A stretch of 64,000 nt of DNA from Paludibacteraceae bacterium (GTDB taxonomy: Bacteria > Bacteroidota > Bacteroidia > Bacteroidales > Paludibacteraceae): positions 312,056-376,055 of the forward strand of contig JAEERP010000003.1 in the NCBI GenBank assembly GCA_016285885.1, written 5' to 3'. The notes beneath the pieces are model-generated. The model was not told the origin of the DNA and did not search any database. It saw only the letters and a program-made list of their open reading frames with translations. Of this stretch, positions 26,420 to 35,963 are shown one piece after another. Within the stretch, counting starts at the first letter, position 1. Each line of letters begins with the position of its first letter. The position numbers and the translations under genes are program-made.

Positions 26420-27670
26420 TTAACCTTCAAACTTCTTAAAAATGATAGTCGCATTATGCCCACCAAACCCGAACGTGTTGGACATGGCAGCCTTAATGTC
26501 ACGTTTCTTCGCCTTGTTGAAGGTGAAATCCAATTTGTAGTCTATCTCAGGATCCTCATCACCCTCCTGATGGTTGATGGTCGGTGGGACCATGCCATCC
26601 CTGATCGCCAGGATAGACGCGATGGCCTCGACTGCCCCCGTTCCTCCGAGCAGGTGTCCCGTCATGGACTTAGTCGAACTCAAACTCATCTTATAGGAGT
26701 GGTCTTTGAAGACACTCAATATCGCCTTCACCTCCGAAGGGTCACCCAATGGGGTGGAAGTACCATGCATATTGATGTAATCGATCTCGTCCGGACGCAT
26801 ACCCGCATCCTTCAGAGCAGCCTCCATAACCAAGACGGCGCCGGCACCTTCCGGATGCGTGGCCGTCATGTGATAAGCGTCCGCGGATGCGCCAACACCC
26901 ACCACTTCGGCATATATCTTCGCCCCACGGCGAACGGCATGCTCATACTCCTCGAATACCAAGCATCCGGCACCTTCTCCCATCACGAAGCCGTCCCTCG
27001 ATGCGCTGAAAGGCCGGGAGGCTGTCTGGGGGTCGTCATTCCTCGTCGAGAGCGCATGCATCGCACAGAATCCGCCGATGCCACTACGCGTGATGGCTGT
27101 TTCGACTCCACCTGTGATCATCACATCCGCCCTGCCCAAGCGAATCATGTCGCAAGCGGCGCTCAATGCATGTGTCGATGACGCACAAGCAGATACGATA
27201 CCGAAATTCGGTCCGCGGAACTTATACAACATCGAAATATGTCCGGCCGCCATGTCAGCGATCATCCTCGTTATGTAAAACGGATTGAATTTGCCACAGG
27301 ATTGGAATTCTTCAAAGCCTTGCTCCAATGAGGTAATACCTCCGATACCCGTTGAGAAGATGACTCCTCCCCTGTCGGTATCCAACTTCTCCATGTCGAA
27401 CTTCGCATCGTCCATGCACTCTTTCGCCGCCGCGATGGCAAACTGGACGTGCCTGTCGAGCTTACGCGCCTCCTTCTTGTCGAAGTAATCTAACGGATCA
27501 AAACCCTTCACCTCACAGGCAAAGGTTGTCTTGAAATTCGTCGCGTCAAAGAGCGTAATGGGAGCGGCTCCGCTCACACCATTCAGTAAAGCATTCCAAT
27601 AGGTCGGAACATCATTCCCTATTGGCGTAATCGCACCCACTCCCGTTACTACAACTCTTCTAAAATTCAT
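26420..27670 (-). CDS. fabF: beta-ketoacyl-ACP synthase II
   Basis: 416 residues from the ATG at 27670; the TTG two codons earlier is unlikely. The active-site cysteine is C162 in ACASSTHAL, with H302 (HGTSTPLGD) and H338 (TGHLLGGTGA) completing the triad. It elongates acyl-ACP by condensing malonyl-ACP. acpP lies 17 bases upstream and rnc follows at once, forming the conserved fatty-acid cluster. Confidence 0.97.
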   Translation of the reverse strand: MNFRRVVVTGVGAITPIGNDVPTYWNALLNGVSGAAPITLFDATNFKTTFACEVKGFDPLDYFDKKEARKLDRHVQFAIAAAKECMDDAKFDMEKLDTDRGGVIFSTGIGGITSLEQGFEEFQSCGKFNPFYITRMIADMAAGHISMLYKFRGPNFGIVSACASSTHALSAACDMIRLGRADVMITGGVETAITRSGIGGFCAMHALSTRNDDPQTASRPFSASRDGFVMGEGAGCLVFEEYEHAVRRGAKIYAEVVGVGASADAYHMTATHPEGAGAVLVMEAALKDAGMRPDEIDYINMHGTSTPLGDPSEVKAILSVFKDHSYKMSLSSTKSMTGHLLGGTGAVEAIASILAIRDGMVPPTINHQEGDEDPEIDYKLDFTFNKAKKRDIKAAMSNTFGFGGHNATIIFKKFEG

Positions 27671-27687
27671 AGCCAAAAACTATGACC

Positions 27688-27924
27688 TTATTTCATTTCT
27701 GATTCAATCAACTTGATTGCCTCGCCTACTGTTGAGATCTTCTCCGTTTGGTCGTCAGAGATCTGGATTCCGAACTCCTTCTCGAATTCCATGATCAACT
27801 CCACAGTATCCAATGAATCTGCACCCAAATCGTTAGTGAAACTTGCCTCATCGGTTACCTCCTCCAACTCAACGCCTAATTTCTCTACAATAATCGATTT
27901 AACTTTCTGTGCTACTTCTGACAT
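27688..27924 (-). CDS. acpP: acyl carrier protein
   Basis: 78 residues, acidic, with the phosphopantetheine attachment serine S37 in [10 protein letters not shown]. It carries growing acyl chains during fatty-acid synthesis. It is the first gene of the acpP-fabF-rnc cluster. A near-match to the -7 consensus (TTTCTTTG, one mismatch) lies on the minus strand at 27970-27977. Confidence 0.98.
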   Translation of the reverse strand: MSEVAQKVKSIIVEKLGVELEEVTDEASFTNDLGADSLDTVELIMEFEKEFGIQISDDQTEKISTVGEAIKLIESEMK

Positions 27925-28088
27925 AATCTTAATTTTTTAGTTAATAATTTATGTGTTAAATTTGCGGTGCAAAGAAACATATTTTTGGCGAGATAAAACG
28001 TGTTATATCCTACAAAAAATCCAAAATATTGCACAATTACCCCCAAATGTGTATCTTTTTTTATGTCTAAAATGAAATTTGAAATCAA

Positions 28089-28655
28089 ATGGAAAAAAAA
28101 TTAGCCATTTTCGCCTCGGGCTCCGGATCAAATGCGGAAAACATCATCAACCACTTTTCGGGCAACAAGAATGTATCCTTCCCTTTTATATTATGTAATA
28201 AGAAAGACGCCTACGTGAAGGTGCGCGCGGAACGTTTGAACGTCCCTTTTAGGCTCTTCACGAAAGACGAATTGAAGGACGGCACCGTTTTGGGTTGGCT
28301 GCAGGAAGCAAAGGTTGACTACGTCATCTTGGCGGGCTTCCTTTTGCAAGTGCCTTCCGCTATCATTGAGGCGTTCCCTAACCGAATCATCAATATCCAC
28401 CCTGCCCTCCTGCCTAAGTTCGGCGGAAAGGGTATGTACGGATCGCACGTGCACGAAGCGGTGGTTGCCGCCGGCGAGAAGGAGAGCGGCATCTCCATCC
28501 ACTACGTGAACGAGAACCTGGACGAGGGTCAAGTGATCTTCCAAGCGAAGTGCAAGGTGCTCCCTACCGACACACCAGAAGATGTCGCCCACAACGTGCA
28601 CGAGCTGGAGTACCAATACTTCCCGCAGGTGATCGCACAGGTGATCGGCGAATAA
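28089..28655 (+). CDS. purN: phosphoribosylglycinamide formyltransferase
   Basis: 188 residues. The N terminus has IFASGSGSNAENI; the catalytic region has INIHPALLPKFGGKGMYG, with the conserved His, then SGISIHYVNENLDEGQVI. It transfers a formyl group from 10-formyl-THF to GAR in purine synthesis. It is divergent from acpP. Confidence 0.95.
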   Translation: MEKKLAIFASGSGSNAENIINHFSGNKNVSFPFILCNKKDAYVKVRAERLNVPFRLFTKDELKDGTVLGWLQEAKVDYVILAGFLLQVPSAIIEAFPNRIINIHPALLPKFGGKGMYGSHVHEAVVAAGEKESGISIHYVNENLDEGQVIFQAKCKVLPTDTPEDVAHNVHELEYQYFPQVIAQVIGE

Positions 28656-28709
28656 TCGTTATATATATAAATCGGTGAATCCTTTGGACGCACCTTGATT
28701 CTAATAGTT

Positions 28710-29081
28710 ATGAAAAGATTGTTTTTGATATTAGGACTTCTTTTGTCCATGATGGCTTGCGCCCAGAAGAACATCTCGCCACAGGAGTTTCACGAAATGA
28801 TCACCAAGGACCCGAACCTTCAGGTGGTGGATGTGCGCACACCGCAGGAGTTCGCCGCCGGTCATATCAAAGGGGCTCGGAACGTCGATTTCCGCAGTCC
28901 CGACTTCGAGAAGAACATCGCCAAGGCTGTCAAGAAGAGGAAGACGGTGCTGGTCTATTGCCGCTCCGGGAAGAGAAGCCTCAACGCCATGAACCTAATG
29001 GTGAAGAACGGGTTCAAGGATGTATATAACATGGAGGGCGGTATATTGGCCTGGGAGAAGGAGTACGAGGTGGAGAAGTAA
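28710..29081 (+). CDS. rhodanese-domain lipoprotein
   Basis: 123 residues from the ATG at 28710. The signal peptide ends in a lipobox (LLSMMAC, Cys17), so it is a lipoprotein. A single rhodanese domain follows, with the active cysteine C84 in VYCRSGKRS. It may transfer sulfur or reduce sulfane species in the periplasm. It lies 54 bases after purN and probably shares no function with it. Confidence 0.88.
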   Translation: MKRLFLILGLLLSMMACAQKNISPQEFHEMITKDPNLQVVDVRTPQEFAAGHIKGARNVDFRSPDFEKNIAKAVKKRKTVLVYCRSGKRSLNAMNLMVKNGFKDVYNMEGGILAWEKEYEVEK

Positions 29082-29132
29082 TATGCCATTGTATGTGATA
29101 TCGAACGTTAAATCGTACGCCAATAATTATCC

Positions 29133-29759
29133 ATGAGAAAACTATTGTACACAGTAGTGTTAGGGATTTTTATCTCCCCCATGATCGCCGGCAACCTGTC
29201 GGAAGGGAATTCCTCGCTCTCCAATGATGCGGTTGACGAATATTATATGGGCCTGAAGTTTGTCATAGATTCAGAATGTGATCTTACTAATAAGTTTTTC
29301 GATTTAGACTATTCCGATTACTCAGAGGATGAGTTAGCGTCTGAAGAGAATATATATCTCCTATCCATCAAAAGAGGCCACCATCCATCTCTCGACTTAA
29401 CTATCAAGAAGATTTCCCATCAACACTGCTATTGGGGGCATCCTAGTTCTTCAGATATAGAATGTGTGTTTGAAAAGGGCAAGTTGGTATGGATTAATGC
29501 AGTATGTGACAGCCTGTCTGGCTATGACATGGACCCTGAATCGGATCGTGCCAAGTATCAGTATCATTACTATTTTGACAAGAAGGGCGATCTGATGGAG
29601 TGCCGCAAAAAGGAGGTTCATGGGACTGTCGGCGAGGAGGATTCCCTTCTCGCAGCTTTCAAAGAACAGAAGTTCTCCCCATGGGAGTGTAAAGGAGAAA
29701 AGGATGAGTTTCTATTGTTGATTAAGAATATACTCGATTTCTCGGAAAAGAATAAATGA
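29133..29759 (+). CDS. hypothetical exported protein
   Basis: 208 residues with a signal-like N terminus (MRKLLYTVVLGIFISPMIAG). The mature part is rich in acidic and aromatic residues (DLDYSDYSEDELASEE, YQYHYYFDKKGDL) with no recognised domain. It follows the rhodanese lipoprotein by 51 bases and is possibly co-transcribed. No function assigned. Confidence 0.6.
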   Translation: MRKLLYTVVLGIFISPMIAGNLSEGNSSLSNDAVDEYYMGLKFVIDSECDLTNKFFDLDYSDYSEDELASEENIYLLSIKRGHHPSLDLTIKKISHQHCYWGHPSSSDIECVFEKGKLVWINAVCDSLSGYDMDPESDRAKYQYHYYFDKKGDLMECRKKEVHGTVGEEDSLLAAFKEQKFSPWECKGEKDEFLLLIKNILDFSEKNK

Positions 29760-29825
29760 TGGAGGCTTTGGATTGGACCTTCCGTGGATGCCAATGGCGA
29801 AGGTAAGCGCGAAAGATTTTCGCCC

Positions 29826-31145
29826 CTACATGGCCTCCTCGAATAGTGTTTTCATCCCCTTGATCTTCTCGCCACGCACCTTTTGCAGGAGTGCCTGGAT
29901 CTTTGTGCGACGCACCGTGGCGAAGGAGAATTGTTCCTTCACCTCTATCCTACCTAAATCATCTTTCTCAAGTTCGCCCTTCTTCATGAGGAAGCCGGCG
30001 ATGTCTCCTTTGCTGAGTTTGTCCCGCTTCCCTTTGCCGATATAGACGGAGGCCCATTCGGAGGGTTGTGGCGCCTTACACACCTCCGGCAGTTCGAATG
30101 GGTTCAGTTCCTCCCCTTCGAGGAAATCCGGCAGATGTTCCTCCCCGTGGAGGATGATGTAGGCGTTACCGTCCGCATACATCCTGGCCGTCCTTCCGTT
30201 ACGGTGCGTGTAGGATTCCTTGTTGATGGGGAGATGGTAGTGCACCACGTTCTGTATCTCAGGGATGTCCAAGCCCCTGGAGGCTAGGTCGGTGGAGACC
30301 AGCAAGTAGGAGGTTCCGTTCCTGAATTGGAACAGAGACTTCTCCCGGTCCACCTGCTCCATGCCGCCATGGAACATCTTACAATCCAATTTATTCTTTT
30401 TGAGGAAATTAGCGATACGTTCCACCGATTCCCTGTAGTTGCAGAAGATCAGGGTAGGCTGATTGCCTATGGTGCAGACCAGTTTCAGAAGGGTCTCCAG
30501 TTTGTCTTTGATAGGGGATTGCACCAGATGGACCTTTAGCGAGCGGAGGGTCTCCGTGTTGCCTAGGAAATCGAGCACCATCGGGTGATGTATCTTCGTG
30601 AAGGGAGGAATCTCCTCCGACTTCGTGGCGGAGAGCATCATACGTTTCTTCACGCCCGTCAGTTGGGAGATGACCGCCTCCATTTCGCCTTGGAAGCCTA
30701 GTTCGAGGGACTTGTCGAATTCATCCAGCACCAGGAACTTGACGGTTTCGGGGCTGAAGCTCTTTTGGTTGATATGGTCCAAGAGGCGCCCCGGTGTGCC
30801 GACGACCAGTTCAGGGTGGTTGGCCAAAGCGTTCTTCTCCACCTCGAATGGATGTCCACCGTAGCAACACGTAATGTGGAAATCGCTCTTGAAGGAGCGG
30901 AAGACCTCCTCGATCTGAAGCGCCAATTCGCGCGACGGGGCGATGACCATGGCTTGGGTCGTGTCGGTGCCCTGCTTCATCTGCTTGAGCAACGGAAGGA
31001 GGAAGGCCAACGTCTTGCCCGAACCCGTAGGGGAGAGGAGCACGACGTCCCTGCCCGACTCATTGGCGCGGAGGGAGGCCTGTTGCATTTCGTTCAACTC
31101 ATTGATACCGATGGTCTGTAGGGTGTTGGTGATGATGTCCGACAT
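29826..31145 (-). CDS. DEAD-box RNA helicase, DbpA-like
   Basis: 439 residues. Motif I is SPTGSGKT (38-45); motif II is DEFD (141-144), a variant of DEAD; SAT is present in MLSATKS; HRNGRTAR is motif VI. The last ~75 residues (SVYIGKGKRDKLSKGDIAGFL) match the DbpA/CsdA RNA-binding domain that targets 23S rRNA. It is likely a ribosome-assembly helicase. It starts 2 bases from the end of the upstream glycosyltransferase gene. Confidence 0.9.
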   Translation of the reverse strand: MSDIITNTLQTIGINELNEMQQASLRANESGRDVVLLSPTGSGKTLAFLLPLLKQMKQGTDTTQAMVIAPSRELALQIEEVFRSFKSDFHITCCYGGHPFEVEKNALANHPELVVGTPGRLLDHINQKSFSPETVKFLVLDEFDKSLELGFQGEMEAVISQLTGVKKRMMLSATKSEEIPPFTKIHHPMVLDFLGNTETLRSLKVHLVQSPIKDKLETLLKLVCTIGNQPTLIFCNYRESVERIANFLKKNKLDCKMFHGGMEQVDREKSLFQFRNGTSYLLVSTDLASRGLDIPEIQNVVHYHLPINKESYTHRNGRTARMYADGNAYIILHGEEHLPDFLEGEELNPFELPEVCKAPQPSEWASVYIGKGKRDKLSKGDIAGFLMKKGELEKDDLGRIEVKEQFSFATVRRTKIQALLQKVRGEKIKGMKTLFEEAM

Positions 31146-31146
31146 A

Positions 31147-32271
31147 TCATGAAATTTTTTTATAGACTGACATTAAGTTATGGGCGACCGCTCTATCCGT
31201 GAATTTCTGGGCGTGCGCAAGGCCTGCGGCGACCATCCCGTCACGCACCTCCTGGTGTCGGAGCACGTCGATGAGGGTCTCCGCCAGCTGGTCCGGGTTG
31301 TTGCAGTCGACATACTTGGCGGCGTCCCCACCCGTCTCACGGAAGCAGCTTCCCTCGCTGGTCACGACGGGCGTACCCATGGTGAGGGACTCCAGGATCG
31401 GTATGCCAAACCCTTCGAACAGGGAAGGATAGACGAACACGGAGGCAAGCTTATAGAGCGCAGGCAAGGCGGTCGTAGGCATCGCGTCCAGGAAGATCAC
31501 CCTATTCTCGAGGCCATACTCATGGATGAGTTCCTCCAGATGTTTTTTGTATTCGGAAGGCCTTCCCACGATGACGAGCGGGAGGTCCAGCTGTGGGTGG
31601 CGCATGGCCTTAAGGATCAGTTCATGGTTCTTTCTCCGCTCGATGGCGCAGATGATCAGCATGAACTCGTTGGGGAGCGCATATTTTTGTCGAACCGCCT
31701 CAAGCTCCGCCTCCTCCACGGGCTGGTGGAACACAGGGTTACAGCCTTGGTAGACCACGTCGATCCGAGACTCCTCCTCATGCAGGAGCTCCATCAGGTC
31801 GCGCTTTGTCTCCTCGCTGATAGCTATGACCCTATCCGCTGTTTTACAACCATGGATATATTTTTTCCGGAAAGAGTATCGGTCGAAAAGAGGGAACAAT
31901 TCCGGGTTCTTCAGAAAGATCAGGTCATGCATAGTGACAACCGTCTTCGTGCGTGTTTTTTCTATTCCGTAAGGCAATTCGTGGCTCAGTCCGTGGTAGA
32001 TGTCCAGGTCCAGGCGTTCGATGTCCTTGCAGATCCCTCGGGTGCGCCAGAGGGAAGAAAAGATACTTTTCGCATGGATGCCTTGGGGCAAGACCGTTGA
32101 AGCGCATTGCTCGTTATAGTTCCAACGGATGGACTCCTTAATCTTCGGAGTGAAGAGTGTATAATCATTCTCCGGGAACTGTTCGGTCAGGAGCCGGATC
32201 GTGTCACGGCTATAGTTGCCCAACCCGCGGGTATTACAGAAAGCACGTTTCGCGTCGAATCCGATCCTCAT
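31147..32271 (-). CDS. glycosyltransferase family 1/4 (GT-B)
   Basis: 374 residues from the ATG at 32271, just after the tsaE stop; longer in-frame starts would run into tsaE. It opens with IGFDAKRAFCNTRGLGNYSR, typical of GT4 mannosyltransferase-like proteins, and has the donor-site PSLFEGFGIPILESLTMGTPVV with the E-x7-E motif. It probably builds surface glycan. The run tsaE-glycosyltransferase-helicase is tightly packed on the minus strand and probably one transcript. Confidence 0.88.
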   Translation of the reverse strand: MRIGFDAKRAFCNTRGLGNYSRDTIRLLTEQFPENDYTLFTPKIKESIRWNYNEQCASTVLPQGIHAKSIFSSLWRTRGICKDIERLDLDIYHGLSHELPYGIEKTRTKTVVTMHDLIFLKNPELFPLFDRYSFRKKYIHGCKTADRVIAISEETKRDLMELLHEEESRIDVVYQGCNPVFHQPVEEAELEAVRQKYALPNEFMLIICAIERRKNHELILKAMRHPQLDLPLVIVGRPSEYKKHLEELIHEYGLENRVIFLDAMPTTALPALYKLASVFVYPSLFEGFGIPILESLTMGTPVVTSEGSCFRETGGDAAKYVDCNNPDQLAETLIDVLRHQEVRDGMVAAGLAHAQKFTDRAVAHNLMSVYKKIS

Positions 32272-32273
32272 AC

Positions 32274-32684
32274 CTATTTCTCTATGATGACTTCCCTCGA
32301 CCCGTCCTCTTTTTCCTGTATAGAGACCTTGACAGCGTCGGCAGGCAAGAGTTCCTCGATCATCTCCGGCCACTCCACGAAGCAAACGTTGCCGCTATAG
32401 AAATAATCTTCGTAGCCAAAGTCGTAGGCCTCCTCCACTTTATTGATACGATAGAAGTCGAAATGATATATTGGGTTGCCGTCCCCATCCGTATATTCGT
32501 TTATGATGGCAAATGTAGGGCTATTCACGGTATCCTTGACACCGAGTTCCTCGCAGATTGCCCTAATGAAGGTAGTCTTACCGGCCCCCATCGAGCCATA
32601 AAAAAGGTAAACCTTGCGGTCGTCCATTTGAGCGACGAACGCCTTGGCGGTTTCCCTTATTGAAGACAAATCATTTATAACCAT
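32274..32684 (-). CDS. tsaE: tRNA threonylcarbamoyladenosine biosynthesis ATPase
   Basis: 136 residues. Walker A is GSMGAGKT (30-37); NSPTFAIINEY and FDFYRINKVEEA are the typical TsaE switch regions. It is the ATPase of the TsaBDE complex that makes t6A37 on ANN-decoding tRNAs. It lies between porZ and a glycosyltransferase and is closely spaced with both. Confidence 0.95.
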   Translation of the reverse strand: MVINDLSSIRETAKAFVAQMDDRKVYLFYGSMGAGKTTFIRAICEELGVKDTVNSPTFAIINEYTDGDGNPIYHFDFYRINKVEEAYDFGYEDYFYSGNVCFVEWPEMIEELLPADAVKVSIQEKEDGSREVIIEK

Positions 32685-32688
32685 TCTA

Positions 32689-35058
32689 TTATTTGATAAC
32701 CGCTATTTTAGTGACCATTTTAGAAGAGCCATCCGGCAAAGCAGCGTAGATGAAGTAGATACCCGTGTCCACCCGTCTGCCGTTGAGGTCATTGCCATCC
32801 CAGACGTAAACGCCACCATTAGAGTCACCCTCGTGTATGATTCTGCCCTCCGAATCGGAGACACGCACTTGGCTGTTCTCCCTGAGGCCAGTGATAGTGA
32901 TTGGTCCGTCGTAGTTTTCCCTCACAGGATTAGGATAGACATGGACGTTATTATACGACTTCGCTCCCGATATAGCGTCGCTTTGATAGAGGAAAAGACC
33001 CGTCGAAGAGACGATGAAGAGTTCACCCGTCTCCCTATCAAGGAAGAGGTCCATGATGACATTCGACGTGAGCGGGCTGTTCTCCGTGGTGAAATGGCGG
33101 ATCGTCTCCTTGCCATCCGGGGAGAGCAGGTACAAACCCGTTGAATTGGTGCCCACCCATTTCCTATTGCTGCCATCGACGGCAATCGCATTGATCTGCT
33201 CATTCTCGAGCAGGTAATCCGCATAGTCGGAATTGTCCGCCCGCGTGATCTTAACCCTATCCACCACGAAGTCAGAATCAAAAGCCTTAGAAGCGTCAGG
33301 GATCAAGACAGGACCCTTGTCCGTTCCGATCCAGACAACACCGTCATTATCCTCCGCGATAGACATCACCGTAGTAGGCGTCAAGGTATGTCCATCCTTA
33401 TCATGGAAAGAGGAGAGGAATGTCTTTTTATCGTCATACTCATTCATAGGGGTGCCATTCATATCAACGCAATAAACACCCGGTCCCTTACGATAGAGGA
33501 TAACCCATAAATAACCTTTGCTGTCGAAGAACAAATCTCTGAGGCCCTCCTGGTTTTGGATACGAGGGTAGTTCAACTGCTTCCATTCACGGTCTGGTGT
33601 TAAGATATGGATTGGATTGCTGGAAAGCAAGTTCAGCATCCACAGGTTACCATCCTTATCATATTTAAGTCCATCCACGATGATATTCACCGAATTGGCA
33701 GAGATCGGGCTATTCGTTTCGTCAAAATTATTGATCATGGTAAAACCTTGGAACTCGAAAAGACCTTTCCATGACGCGACAAAAAAATGGTTATTGTCAG
33801 AAGGGTCAATCGCGATATCCAGCACATCCAAGAAGTGGTTCTTCCCTAGGATTTCCGGATCCATACCTACCTCCGTGATAATAGACCACTTATCGTTTTC
33901 ACATATTTGGACGATACCCATCGAGTTCAACGCACGGTCGAATGGTCCACCACTTCCCGTGAAGAGCTTCCCGTTTTGATACTTGACGAAGGCGATCTCC
34001 TTGGAGGAAGGTCCATTCGGGGTATAGGAATTCAGGAACACACCCTTCTCGTCAAACTTTTGAAGAACCGTACGTCCATCCTTTTGGAAACTACAGATCC
34101 AATAAGCTTTGCCCTGGGGGTCATAGATAGCCTCCATCACCGAATCAGCGGCAATAGATGTAACTATCTTAATATCAGTATCATAGGCAATCATGGAATC
34201 ACGTTGCATGATGTTCAGCCTATTATCCACAGCTATTTTAGTGGAAGGGAGGAGGTCCCTAACCGAAACGATGGAATCATCCGCCTCAACCTTCAACAAG
34301 ACATCATCGGATCGCATCATCAACGAATTGCCGAAAGAGAACAATTTCGCGACAGGGAGAATATCTCCGGAAAGACTCAGGCTATCTTTCCCCGAGGTCG
34401 TGACGATGGAACGTTTCCCAGACTCCGCATCTTTATAGAGGTAAAAGTTTTCCCAAGCGTTGAAGTCCGCCAGATTCTTCTCTTTCAAGGAAGCGTAACG
34501 GATATTTTTCCCTGATTGCGCAAAAATCGTATCGTTATGGAAAACAATGTTCTCAACGTTCACGTATTGTCCGCCCTCACCCAAGATATAAGTGTCGATG
34601 ATCTCAGCCCTCGCCACATCGAGCACCAAGATGCCGAAACCACAGGCCAAGTAGGCATAATTGCCTCGGATGGTGATTCCGTTCACCTTCTTATTGCTCA
34701 CCTCCGCCCTTTTGAGGTCAGTCACATTCACCACATGGGAACCGTTCAGGAGGTCTATGTTACAGTTGTCATAAACGATGACGAGGGTGTTCTGAGACTG
34801 GCAAAAAGCGATAGTGGAGATATTACCATCGGTCAAACCCGTCAGCTTCGTATAGGTCTCAACGCTCTCATACTCCTTGTCCACCGAGAAAAGATTCCCA
34901 CGGCTCAAGGCATAGACTTTGTCCTTGGATTGGGTCAGTCCACCGACGTTGCTGTAATTGAAGAATGTGCGCCAACCCCCCATTGGAAGTTTAGAGGAAG
35001 CCGTTGATGCACAACATAGGGCACAAATAAGTATAAAAATCCTTGTCAGATTTCTCAT
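32689..35058 (-). CDS. porZ: T9SS attachment-complex protein PorZ
   Basis: 789 residues from the ATG at 35058. A signal peptide (MRNLTRIFILICALCCASTAS) precedes KLPMGGWRTFFNYSNV, a PorZ-type N terminus. Two-component-regulator-type beta-propeller repeats follow (WIGTDKGPVLI, WVGTNSTGLYLL). The last ~85 residues (VHVYPNPVREN...KIAVIK) are a T9SS sorting domain. In Porphyromonas, PorZ sits on the surface with PorU, PorV and PorQ and presents A-LPS to the sortase that attaches cargo. Its presence indicates that T9SS with cargo anchoring operates here. It overlaps no gene; rdgB ends 10 bases upstream of its start. Confidence 0.85.
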   Translation of the reverse strand: MRNLTRIFILICALCCASTASSKLPMGGWRTFFNYSNVGGLTQSKDKVYALSRGNLFSVDKEYESVETYTKLTGLTDGNISTIAFCQSQNTLVIVYDNCNIDLLNGSHVVNVTDLKRAEVSNKKVNGITIRGNYAYLACGFGILVLDVARAEIIDTYILGEGGQYVNVENIVFHNDTIFAQSGKNIRYASLKEKNLADFNAWENFYLYKDAESGKRSIVTTSGKDSLSLSGDILPVAKLFSFGNSLMMRSDDVLLKVEADDSIVSVRDLLPSTKIAVDNRLNIMQRDSMIAYDTDIKIVTSIAADSVMEAIYDPQGKAYWICSFQKDGRTVLQKFDEKGVFLNSYTPNGPSSKEIAFVKYQNGKLFTGSGGPFDRALNSMGIVQICENDKWSIITEVGMDPEILGKNHFLDVLDIAIDPSDNNHFFVASWKGLFEFQGFTMINNFDETNSPISANSVNIIVDGLKYDKDGNLWMLNLLSSNPIHILTPDREWKQLNYPRIQNQEGLRDLFFDSKGYLWVILYRKGPGVYCVDMNGTPMNEYDDKKTFLSSFHDKDGHTLTPTTVMSIAEDNDGVVWIGTDKGPVLIPDASKAFDSDFVVDRVKITRADNSDYADYLLENEQINAIAVDGSNRKWVGTNSTGLYLLSPDGKETIRHFTTENSPLTSNVIMDLFLDRETGELFIVSSTGLFLYQSDAISGAKSYNNVHVYPNPVRENYDGPITITGLRENSQVRVSDSEGRIIHEGDSNGGVYVWDGNDLNGRRVDTGIYFIYAALPDGSSKMVTKIAVIK

Positions 35059-35068
35059 ATTGAGACAA

Positions 35069-35650
35069 TTATTTAGTTTCACTTAAGAATTGTATAAGTT
35101 GTTCTACCGCCCTTCCGCGATGACTGATCTTATTTTTCTCCTCCATGGAGAGCTCCGCGAAAGAACAATTATATCCATCTGGTTGGAACACAGGATCATA
35201 GCCAAAACCTTGCGAACCGTGTCTTTCCGTCAAGATCACCCCGGAGACGATCCCTTCGAAGAAGTGCTCCTGCCCGTCGAGGATGAGCGAGATAACCGTT
35301 CTGAACCTAGCGCGGCGGTTCTCCTTCCCCTTCAGCTCCGACAACAACTTATCTATGTTCGCCTCAGAGTCCTTGGCAGGACCGGCATACCTGGCCGAAT
35401 AGACGCCAGGCGCGCCATTCAAGGCCTCCACCTCCAACCCCGTGTCGTCGGCGAAGCAATCACAATGGAAACGGTCATGTAGATATTGCGACTTCTGGCT
35501 CGCATTCCCATGCAACGTCTCAGACGTTTCAGGAATATCCTCCACACATCCAATCTCAGAAAGTGTCCTGAGTTCGAACAACCCATGTAACTTTTCCCTC
35601 ACCTCGTCCACCTTGTGGGCATTGTTTGTCGCAAAGACTAATTGTTTCAT
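35069..35650 (-). CDS. rdgB: non-canonical purine NTP pyrophosphatase (RdgB/HAM1)
   Basis: 193 residues from the ATG at 35650. It starts [15 protein letters not shown], has [23 protein letters not shown] and [11 protein letters not shown], the RdgB substrate-binding segments. It hydrolyses dITP, ITP and XTP to keep them out of nucleic acids. A -7 element at 35671-35678 gives a short leader. It is upstream of porZ in the same direction. Confidence 0.95.
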   Translation of the reverse strand: MKQLVFATNNAHKVDEVREKLHGLFELRTLSEIGCVEDIPETSETLHGNASQKSQYLHDRFHCDCFADDTGLEVEALNGAPGVYSARYAGPAKDSEANIDKLLSELKGKENRRARFRTVISLILDGQEHFFEGIVSGVILTERHGSQGFGYDPVFQPDGYNCSFAELSMEEKNKISHRGRAVEQLIQFLSETK

Positions 35651-35670
35651 TTCACCATTCATTTACGATA

Positions 35671-35678
35671 CAAATCTA
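35671..35678 (-). promoter_or_regulatory. Bacteroidetes -7 element for rdgB
   Basis: TAGATTTG on the minus strand, about 21 bases from the ATG at 35650. This promoter probably drives rdgB and the genes downstream. Confidence 0.55.
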
Positions 35679-35786
35679 ACTAAAAATGTGCGAAAAAAGG
35701 CGATTTCACCGTATGTTTTTTGCATCTGTAACGAAATTATCCGTTAAATGAAACAAATTACACCCTTTCCCAAAACACATTGTGCT

Positions 35787-35794
35787 TACATTTG
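35787..35794 (+). promoter_or_regulatory. Bacteroidetes -7 element of a candidate small RNA
   Basis: TACATTTG, an exact TAnnTTTG match, predicts a start near 35801, where a hairpin-rich segment with a terminator begins. Confidence 0.55.
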
Positions 35795-35800
35795 CAATGC

Positions 35801-35897
35801 AAAACGAAATGAATTATAGATTTCGTTGTCAGGAAACATTTATACTTTAAATAGGCGACCACAATCACTCTGTGAAGAGTCAGTTGTGGTTTTTTTC
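35801..35897 (+). ncRNA. candidate small RNA (about 95 nt)
   Basis: The segment begins with a perfect 8-bp stem (AACGAAAT / ATTTCGTT, 9-base loop) and ends in a terminator stem (ACCACAA / TTGTGGT, with inner CTCT/AGAG pairing) followed by a run of T. It has its own -7 element and contains no convincing reading frame. It is divergent from rdgB and ends before the methyltransferase promoter. It matches no RNA family I recognise. Confidence 0.55.
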
Positions 35898-35927
35898 TGT
35901 CTATTCGAAAACTATTATAATTCTTCG

Positions 35928-35935
35928 TATCTTTG
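35928..35935 (+). promoter_or_regulatory. Bacteroidetes -7 element for the RNA methyltransferase
   Basis: TATCTTTG about 29 bases before the ATG at 35964. It supports that start over earlier in-frame codons, which lie upstream of the promoter. Confidence 0.6.
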
Positions 35936-35963
35936 CAACGGCACAAATATACAAATTTTCGCG

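Noticed and set aside
31180..32100. 306-codon plus-strand frame
   Set aside because: Antisense to a glycosyltransferase with clear GT4 motifs.
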